This document shows positions 6,645-11,879 of a stretch of 11,879 bases of DNA, in pieces (the first letter of the stretch is position 1; each line of letters opens with the position of its first letter). Source of the stretch: an uncultured Alphaproteobacteria bacterium (GTDB lineage Bacteria > Pseudomonadota > Alphaproteobacteria > Micropepsales > Micropepsaceae); NCBI GenBank assembly GCA_937942205.1, contig CALDFO010000425.1:1-11879 (forward strand), read 5' to 3'. The notes beneath the pieces are model-generated. The model ran no database searches. It worked only from the letters and a program-made list of their open reading frames with translations, and was not told the DNA's origin. A program made the position numbers and the translations under genes.

Positions 6645-7214
6645 CTAGCGGACGCGCTTCACCTTGTGGAAGGTGTTTTCGTCGTTCATCTTCAGATTGA
6701 AGGTGCCCATCGCGCCCTGGGTGACGGTGACGCGCATCGCCGATGCGGGCATCCGCCAGTCGGCCGGGCGGCGCGCCTTGTCCTCCGGCGTCTGCTGCCA
6801 CACCTGGCCGTCCGGCAGGGTGATGACAAAGCCCGCCGGCTTGTTCTCGAAGCTCTTGACCGGCGTGTTCTGCACCACATCGTCGCCGCCCCACATCGCC
6901 AGCATACCGGCGGACTTGGGCATCGGCGGCGGGCCGCTGTTCACGGCGGCGCGGGCCACCGAACTGGGCAACGGCTGGGCCTTGGGCTGGGCATAAAGCA
7001 GCTTGAGCTGCGCCTGGGGGGCGGGCGACAGACCCAGCTGGGCGCGCATCGGCTGGGCGGCGGCGTAATAGCAGTCCAGCCACTGGCGATCCTCGGTGAG
7101 GTTGGCGCAGCGGGTCAGGCCCGTCACCACTTCCTCGCGCGCGTCGGCCAGCGCCACACCGGGCATCAGTCCGCACGAAGCCGCCGCGGCCGCCAGAATG
7201 ATCGTCTTACGCAT
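6645..7214 (-). CDS. Small secreted protein of unknown function
   Basis: The 189-residue product has a signal peptide (MRKTIILAAAAA...GVALA, likely cut before D24). An alternative lipoprotein reading at AAASC14 is weaker because position -3 is Ala. The mature start holds the pattern RCANLTEDRQWLDCYY with Cys36 and Cys48, a short helical motif seen in many uncharacterised alphaproteobacterial envelope proteins. A Pro/Ala-rich linker (about 60-100) follows. The C-terminal domain (about 114-189) looks all-beta: FENKPAGFVITLPDGQVWQQ, then MRVTVTQGAMGTFNLKMN and a basic end, KVKRVR. I do not recognise a specific family. It is read against the flanking genes: its stop lies 14 bases from the ATPase stop (convergent) and its start is divergent from the first oppA. 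GGGGG about eight bases before ATG 7214 may be the ribosome site. A link to peptide uptake is suggested only by position. Confidence 0.8.
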   Translation of the reverse strand: MRKTIILAAAAASCGLMPGVALADAREEVVTGLTRCANLTEDRQWLDCYYAAAQPMRAQLGLSPAPQAQLKLLYAQPKAQPLPSSVARAAVNSGPPPMPKSAGMLAMWGGDDVVQNTPVKSFENKPAGFVITLPDGQVWQQTPEDKARRPADWRMPASAMRVTVTQGAMGTFNLKMNDENTFHKVKRVR

Positions 7215-7232
7215 TCCAATTCCCCCAAATGA

Positions 7233-7296
7233 CGCCGCAAACCGGCATCGCGCACGACGCGCCTTCCGGCTTGCGGAACGCGCCGCAAACCCGGCA
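7233..7296 (+). repeat. Direct repeat pair in the divergent intergenic region
   Basis: CGCCGCAAACCGGCA at 7233-7247 recurs as CGCCGCAAACCCGGCA at 7281-7296, differing by one inserted C, with starts 48 bases apart. Both copies lie in the 115-base gap between the divergent secreted-protein gene and the first oppA, where regulator sites would be expected. They could be paired operator sites; chance repeats in GC-rich DNA cannot be excluded. I see no convincing -35/-10 pair for either gene. Confidence 0.35.
7259..7283. promoter_or_regulatory. Inverted repeat upstream of the first oppA (possible operator or leader hairpin)
   Basis: GCGCCTTCCG (7259-7268) and CGGAACGCGC (7274-7283) are complementary at nine of ten positions around the spacer GCTTG. 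The stem is followed on the plus strand by no T-run, so it is not a standard terminator. It lies 46 bases upstream of ATG 7330 and touches the second copy of the direct repeat. A nested arrangement TTGCGG-N6-CCGCAA (7271-7288) offers a competing pairing. It could be a dimeric regulator site or an mRNA leader structure. Confidence 0.35.
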
Positions 7297-7329
7297 AATG
7301 TTCCTCGGGTCGCAATCTAAAAGGTCGGC

Positions 7330-8985
7330 ATGGCATCGGGCAAGGCATGGAACCGCAGGATCGCCCTTCTGGGCGGCGCGGCGGTGGCCACAGGGGCCTA
7401 TTTCGCGCTTTCCGGCCCGGACAGGCCCAGCCGCCGCAAGGTCACCGACGCCAGAACCTTTCTGCGCGGTAATGCGGCGGAACCGGAGACCCTGGACCCC
7501 AACCTCTCGTCCGGCATCCAGGAAAGCGAGATCATGGGCGATCTGATGGTCGGCCTGACAACCCTGGACGCGAAAGCCCGGTCCATTCCCGGCATGGCGA
7601 CGCACTGGGAAACCGCGCCGGATGGCCTGACCTGGACCTTTCATCTGCGCGAGGCGCTGTGGTCGGACGGCGTGCCGGTGACGGCGCAGGATTTCGTATT
7701 CGGCTGGCGCCGCCTGCTCGATCCGGCCACGGCCTCCAGCTATGCCTATTTCCTGCACGTGGTGAAGAACGGCGCGGCGGTCAACGCCGGCAAGCTGCCA
7801 GGCACGGCTTTGGGTGTCACCGCGCCGGATGCGCGGACCTTGCACGTGCATCTGGAGCACCCCGCACCCTATCTGCTGGAAATGCTGACCCACGCCACGA
7901 CCTATCCGCTGCCCCGCCATGCGGTAACGGCGCACGGCAAGAACTGGACCCGGCCCGGCAATTACGTCTCCAACGGCCCCTTCGTGCTGAAACGATGGAT
8001 TTCCAACGACCATATCCTGGTGGAGAAGAATCCGCGCTTCTACGACGCCGCCAATGTGGCGCTGGAGCGGGTCATCTTCTATCCCACCGACGATTATGGC
8101 GCGGCCCTGCAGCGTATGCGCGCGGGCGAACTGGACATCCAGATGAAGATGCCGGTCCAGCAGATAGACTGGATCCGCAAGAACATGCCGCAGACCATCC
8201 ATCCGGTTCCGCAGCTGATCACCGAGATCATCGGCATCAATCACAAGCGCGAGCCCTTCGGCGATATCCGGGTGCGGGCGGCGATCAACCTGGCGATCAG
8301 CCGGGAAGTGCTTTCGGGCCGCATCAAGCGCAATGGCGATGTTCCCGCCTATGGCGTCGTGCCGCCGGGCACCGCCAATTATCCCGGTGGCGTGACCTTT
8401 GACTTCGTGACCTTGCCGCAGGGCCAGCGCACGGAAAAGGCACGCGCCCTGATGCACGACGCAGGCTATGGCGAGAACAGACGGCTCAAGACCAGCTACA
8501 TGATCCGCGCCACCACACCGGGCTACCAGCGCGCGGTGGCGGCCGCCATCCAGCAGATGCTGGCGCAGGTCTATATCGACATCGTGATCGTGCCCAACGA
8601 CATGCAGGTCTTCTATCCCGCGATCCAGGAGCATGACTTCGACATCTGCCAGGCGGGATGGGTGGCTGATTTCAACGATGCCTCCAACTTCCTCGACCTG
8701 TTCCGCAGCGGCGGCGGCAACAATTGGGGCGAATATGCCAATCCGCGTTTTGACGCCCTGCTGGACGCGGCCCAGCGCGACACCGATCTGACAAGCCGAG
8801 GGGAAAAGCTGGCGGCGGCGGAAAAGCAGCTACTCGACGACCACGCCTGTATGCCGCTGTGGTTCTGGACCGCCGCCAGCATGGCCTGGCCCTATGCCAA
8901 GGGCTTCGAGCCCAACATCATGGATTACCACCGCTCGCGCTGGGTCAGCATCGACCAGGCCGCGCGCATCAAGCAGTTCGCATGA
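7330..8985 (+). CDS. OppA-type oligopeptide-binding protein, copy 1
   Basis: The product is 551 residues, the usual OppA size (SBP_bac_5 family). Motifs parallel E. coli OppA: NAAEPETLDPNLSSGIQESE near 49-68, GLTWTFHLREALWSDGVPVT, AQDFVFGWRRLLDPATAS, NWTRPGNYVSNGPFVLKRW, DIRVRAAINLAISRE, and GWVADFNDASNFLDLF. Within that last motif Asp447 aligns with the OppA aspartate that binds the peptide amino group (Asp419 of mature Salmonella OppA). The N terminus is odd: a twin-arginine NRRIALLGG start, a short hydrophobic segment (11-27) and no clear cleavage site, so it may be Tat-exported or membrane-anchored. AAAAGG (7319-7324) five bases before ATG is a good ribosome site. It overlaps copy 2 by ATGA. 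It is expected to deliver peptides to the OppBC channel encoded upstream; that pairing is inferred. Simple oppA would be a fair symbol for either copy, so none is assigned. Confidence 0.92.
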   Translation: MASGKAWNRRIALLGGAAVATGAYFALSGPDRPSRRKVTDARTFLRGNAAEPETLDPNLSSGIQESEIMGDLMVGLTTLDAKARSIPGMATHWETAPDGLTWTFHLREALWSDGVPVTAQDFVFGWRRLLDPATASSYAYFLHVVKNGAAVNAGKLPGTALGVTAPDARTLHVHLEHPAPYLLEMLTHATTYPLPRHAVTAHGKNWTRPGNYVSNGPFVLKRWISNDHILVEKNPRFYDAANVALERVIFYPTDDYGAALQRMRAGELDIQMKMPVQQIDWIRKNMPQTIHPVPQLITEIIGINHKREPFGDIRVRAAINLAISREVLSGRIKRNGDVPAYGVVPPGTANYPGGVTFDFVTLPQGQRTEKARALMHDAGYGENRRLKTSYMIRATTPGYQRAVAAAIQQMLAQVYIDIVIVPNDMQVFYPAIQEHDFDICQAGWVADFNDASNFLDLFRSGGGNNWGEYANPRFDALLDAAQRDTDLTSRGEKLAAAEKQLLDDHACMPLWFWTAASMAWPYAKGFEPNIMDYHRSRWVSIDQAARIKQFA

Positions 8986-10538
8986 CGCGGCTGGCGCTGG
9001 TCTTTCTGCTGCTGGCGACGCTGGGGGCGCAGGCGCAGGGCGTGCTCAACCGCGGCAACAGCTTCGAGCCGGATTCGCTGGACCCGCATTTCGCGGGCAC
9101 CACGGCGGAGAGCAACATCATCGGCGACCTGCTGGTGGGGCTGACCACCTTCGACGCCGCCGCCAAGCCCATCCCCGGCATCGCCGAGCGCTGGGAGACA
9201 ACGCAGGACGGCCTGACCTGGACCTTTCACCTGCGAAAAGCCCAATGGTCCAACGGCGATCCGGTCACCGCCCAGGACTTCGTCTGGTCCTGGCAACGGA
9301 TGCTGGACCCCAAAACCGCCGGGCGCAGCGCCCAAAATCTGTGGGTGCTGAAGAATGCCCGCGCCATCAGCGGCGGCAAGCTGCCGGTGACGGCGCTGGG
9401 TGCGCGCGCCCCGGATGCCCGCACCGTGGTGGTGACCCTGGAACATCCCGCGCCCTATCTGCCCGAACTGATGGCCTTTACCAGCGCCCTGCCGGTGCCG
9501 CGCAAACTGGTGGAAGCAAAAGGCAATGGCTGGTCGCGCCCCGGTGTGTACGTCTCCAACGGGCCCTATGCGTTGAAGGACTGGCGGCCGGGCGACCATG
9601 TCACCCTGGTGAAGAATCCGCGCTTTTACGACGCCGCCCGGGTGCGGATCGGCACCGTCAATTTCCATCCCACCGTGGATACCCAGGCCGCGCTGCGCCG
9701 GTTGCGGGCGGGCGAACTGGACCTGCAGACGCCCCTGCCCAGCGCCCAGGTGGAGTGGCTGCGCGCCAACATGCCCAGGGCGCTGCATATCGTGCCGTCG
9801 CTGGCCATCGCCTATATGCCGATGAACCTGCGCGATCCGGCGCTGAAGGACATCCGGGTGCGCCGCGCCCTCAACCTGGTCTATGACCGCGAGGCGGTGG
9901 CGCAAAAGGTCATGAAGCTGGGCGAAACGCCCGCCTATGCCTTCGTGCCGCCCGGTATCGCCAATTATGCGGGCGGGCCGCGACTACCGTTCCAGTCCAC
10001 GCCCATGCCCGCGCGCGTCGCCGAAGCGCGCAAGCTGATGCAGGAGGCGGGCTATGGCCCCTTCAACAAGTTGCGGCTGACGCTGGACACCACCGGCAAT
10101 CCCGACAACCGCCGCATCGCCGCCGTCTTCCAGGCGATGGCGCGCCAAATTTACGTGGATGTGCAAATCCGGGTCAGCGACTATCAGGTAATGCTGAAGG
10201 CAATGCGCCAGGGCCAGTTCCAGCTTGGCCTCAACAGCTGGCTGGCCGATTTCGACGATGCCAGCAATTTCCTTGACCTGCTGCGGACCGGATCGCCCAC
10301 CAACTATGCCGGTTACAGCAATCCGAAATTCGACGCCGCGATGGAGCGCGCCGCCGCCCAGCCGGACACGAACAAGCGCCGCCTGTTGCTCCAGGCCGCC
10401 GAGCGTATCGCCCAGGCCGATCTGCCCTGGGTGGTGATCCGCAACTATTCCCAGAGCGAGGCGGTGGCGCCGCGTGTCGGCGGCTATGTTCCCAATCCCC
10501 GGATGGTGAACCGCAGCCGCTGGCTGTGGCTGAAATAA
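8982..10538 (+). CDS. OppA-type oligopeptide-binding protein, copy 2
   Basis: The product is 518 residues with a standard Sec signal peptide (MTRLALVFLLLATLGAQAQ, cut near residue 19). It is a paralogue of copy 1 along the whole length: FEPDSLDPHFAGTTAESNII, GLTWTFHLRKAQWSNGDPVT, AQDFVWSWQRMLDPKTAGRS, GVYVSNGPYALKDWRPGDHV, DIRVRRALNLVYDRE and WLADFDDASNFLDLL. Asp423 in the last motif aligns with the residue that holds the peptide amino group in OppA. Shared DNA stretches remain visible, for example 7621-7649 against 9207-9235 with two differences and 8026-8052 against 9612-9638 with one, so this is a tandem duplication. ATG 8982 overlaps the stop of copy 1 (ATGA) and starts exactly at the signal peptide. 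The C terminus (YVPNPRMVNRSRWLWLK) is that of a complete protein. A different substrate range from copy 1 is likely but unproven. Confidence 0.92.
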   Translation: MTRLALVFLLLATLGAQAQGVLNRGNSFEPDSLDPHFAGTTAESNIIGDLLVGLTTFDAAAKPIPGIAERWETTQDGLTWTFHLRKAQWSNGDPVTAQDFVWSWQRMLDPKTAGRSAQNLWVLKNARAISGGKLPVTALGARAPDARTVVVTLEHPAPYLPELMAFTSALPVPRKLVEAKGNGWSRPGVYVSNGPYALKDWRPGDHVTLVKNPRFYDAARVRIGTVNFHPTVDTQAALRRLRAGELDLQTPLPSAQVEWLRANMPRALHIVPSLAIAYMPMNLRDPALKDIRVRRALNLVYDREAVAQKVMKLGETPAYAFVPPGIANYAGGPRLPFQSTPMPARVAEARKLMQEAGYGPFNKLRLTLDTTGNPDNRRIAAVFQAMARQIYVDVQIRVSDYQVMLKAMRQGQFQLGLNSWLADFDDASNFLDLLRTGSPTNYAGYSNPKFDAAMERAAAQPDTNKRRLLLQAAERIAQADLPWVVIRNYSQSEAVAPRVGGYVPNPRMVNRSRWLWLK

Positions 10539-10562
10539 GCCGCGCCGGAAACCGCGACGGCT
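10538..10562. terminator. Imperfect hairpin between two convergent genes
   Basis: AGCCG (10538-10542) pairs with CGGCT (10558-10562), CGC (10543-10545) with GCG (10554-10556), and GG (10547-10548) with CC (10552-10553) around an AAA loop, leaving one bulged base on each side. It fills the 29-base gap between the stop of the second oppA and the stop of the phosphatase gene, the place for a shared bidirectional terminator. There is no T-run on either side, so any termination would be weak or Rho-assisted. Confidence 0.33.
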
Positions 10563-10567
10563 GCCCT

Positions 10568-11879
10568 CTAGGCCTTCACCAGGCCGTGCCGGCCATCCTC
10601 CATCACATAGGATGCGAGGGTGGAAATGCCGCTGTCCTCGCGCCGCACATCTTCCAGCGCGCGGAACGCCACATGGGCGGCTCCCCGCTGGAAGTCCACC
10701 CGGCCATAGCCGCGGACTTCGCCGTTATACAGCTTGATGTGCGGATTGATGGTCATGACGCGCTGGGCCGCCGCCAGGGTGGCGCCGCCGGAACTGATCG
10801 AGCCCCCGACAAAGGACGGCGCCACACAGGAACCATCGTGGGGACCATCGGGCGCCGCATTCACCTCGGCGGCGGCGAAGGCATGGATGTCGCCTCCCAG
10901 CACCAGGGGATTGGAGACCCTGGCTTCGGTCCAGCGGCGCACGATGCGCTCGCGGGTGGCCGGCGCATCGTCCCAATTGTCGGCATTCCACAGCGATGGG
11001 GCATCGGCGGTGGCGCGCACATCGATGGGGGCGAACAGCGTCTGCTGCGCCAGCACGTTCCATCGGGCCTTGGTCTGGGCCAGCGTATCCAGCAGCCAGC
11101 GCTCCTGCGCCATGCCCAACATGCTGCGGCCGGGGGAGCGGCGCGCCTCGCAATCGGGCACGGCCTTGCCGAAGCCGTCGGCCAGCGTCAGGCAGGGACG
11201 CGGGCTGCGATACTGACGGTTGTCGACAAACTGGAACTGGGCCAGGCGGCCCCAGTTGAGCGTGCGGTACAGCAGCATGTCCGGCCCCACCGGCCTGGCC
11301 GTGCGGCGCAGCGGCATATGCTCGTAATAGGCCTGGTAAGCGGCGGCGCGGCGGCGCAGGAAACCCGCCACGCCATCGGGATATTCGGTGTTGAACTCCT
11401 CCGACAGGTCCGCGGCATAATCGTTATCGACCTCATGGTCGTCCCACATCATCATCCAGGGCGCGGCGGCATGGGCGCGCTGCAGCAGCGGATCGGATTT
11501 GTAGGTGGCATAGCGGATCCGGTAATCCGGAACCTTGAAAACCTCGCCATTCTTGTGCTGGCGCAGCACCGCCTTGGGGTTGGGACCGCGCTCATAGATA
11601 TAGTCGCCCAGGAAGATCACCAGGTCGGGATTCTCCGCGACCATGTGGCGGTAGGCGCCATACAGGCCGGACTCGTAATGCTGGCAGGACCCGAAGGCGA
11701 TTTTCAGGCGGTCGGGATCGGTGCCGGGCGCCGGGGCGGTCAGCGTGCGGCCGGCCGGGCTGACGCCGGTGGCGGTCATGAAGCGGTACCAATATTCCCG
11801 CGCGGGCCGCAGACCATCGACCTCGACATGCACCGAATGCCCCGCCGCCGGACCGGCCAGCACCCGCCCCCGGCGGACG
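10568..11879 (-). CDS. PhoD-family alkaline phosphatase/phosphodiesterase, C-terminal part (runs off the right edge)
   Basis: The frame is open from the window edge to TAG 10568, giving about 436 residues of a protein whose family is usually longer than 500. Numbering from an internal GTG at 11863, the fragment has the end of the PhoD N-terminal beta domain (VDGLRPAREYWYRFMT, 16-30). The metallophosphatase core follows: FGSCQ with Cys60, FLGDYIYE with Asp87 and Tyr90, WDDHEVDNDY with Asp141, Asp142 and His143, and VLGGDIHAF with Asp325 and His327. These match the Fe/Ca ligand motifs of Bacillus PhoD, so the site looks intact. The family hydrolyses phosphate mono- and diesters outside the cytoplasm and is normally exported by Tat; that signal would lie beyond the edge. 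The gene converges on the second oppA. The internal GTG is not the true start because five upstream codons and the domain continue to the edge. Calling it phoD in the strict sense is not justified. Confidence 0.9.
   Translation of the reverse strand, partial: VRRGRVLAGPAAGHSVHVEVDGLRPAREYWYRFMTATGVSPAGRTLTAPAPGTDPDRLKIAFGSCQHYESGLYGAYRHMVAENPDLVIFLGDYIYERGPNPKAVLRQHKNGEVFKVPDYRIRYATYKSDPLLQRAHAAAPWMMMWDDHEVDNDYAADLSEEFNTEYPDGVAGFLRRRAAAYQAYYEHMPLRRTARPVGPDMLLYRTLNWGRLAQFQFVDNRQYRSPRPCLTLADGFGKAVPDCEARRSPGRSMLGMAQERWLLDTLAQTKARWNVLAQQTLFAPIDVRATADAPSLWNADNWDDAPATRERIVRRWTEARVSNPLVLGGDIHAFAAAEVNAAPDGPHDGSCVAPSFVGGSISSGGATLAAAQRVMTINPHIKLYNGEVRGYGRVDFQRGAAHVAFRALEDVRREDSGISTLASYVMEDGRHGLVKA

Noticed and set aside
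4972..6648. Second plus-strand frame of 558 codons inside the ATPase gene
   Set aside because: It is an out-of-frame shadow rich in Gly, Arg and Pro; all Walker and signature motifs are in the other frame.
7207..8634. Long minus-strand open frame (475 codons) opposite the first oppA
   Set aside because: Its His/Gln/Arg-rich sequence has no recognisable domain, and it is the complement of a clear OppA coding frame, as expected in GC-rich DNA.
1..11879. Mobile element, phage, CRISPR or defence island
   Set aside because: No transposase, integrase, regularly spaced repeats, terminal inverted repeats or nuclease genes were seen, and composition is uniform.

Overview
This looks like chromosomal DNA from a GC-rich alphaproteobacterium. 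Two independent signs support that. The tRNA-His has A73, a G1:U72 pair and no encoded G-1, which is the variant known from an alphaproteobacterial subgroup that includes Caulobacter. A full CtrA-type box (TTAA-N7-TTAA) lies upstream of an outer-membrane protein gene. I cannot name the genus. There are no transposases, integrases, phage genes or CRISPR repeats, and base and codon use look uniform.

Layout, left to right. (1) Bases 1-755, minus: the N-terminal part of a secreted NHL-type beta-propeller protein that runs off the left edge. (2) 917-993, minus: tRNA-His. (3) 1147-6631, plus: five tightly packed genes, namely an outer-membrane beta-barrel protein, a PotD-like periplasmic binding protein, OppB, OppC, and one long ATPase that joins OppD and OppF. 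The last four genes overlap by 4, 4 and 1 bases. (4) 6645-7214, minus: a small secreted protein of unknown function. (5) 7330-10538, plus: two tandem OppA-type peptide-binding proteins overlapping by 4 bases. (6) 10568-11879, minus: a PhoD-family phosphatase/phosphodiesterase, cut by the right edge.

The main theme is an oligopeptide (Opp) ABC importer in an unusual arrangement. The permeases are very close to classical OppB and OppC, and the ATPase halves are classical OppD and OppF joined end to end. The position where oppA usually sits holds a binding protein of the polyamine (PotD/PotF) type, while two true OppA paralogues lie downstream behind an inverted gene. The simplest reading is one transport core served by two OppA paralogues and possibly by the PotD-like protein. 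The upstream barrel protein could provide outer-membrane entry. These partnerships are inferred from gene order.

I see no clearly new defence, mobile or biosynthetic system. The points most worth checking are the hybrid opp locus, the fused ATPase without the usual cysteine motif, the CtrA box, and repeat structures in the divergent region 7215-7329.
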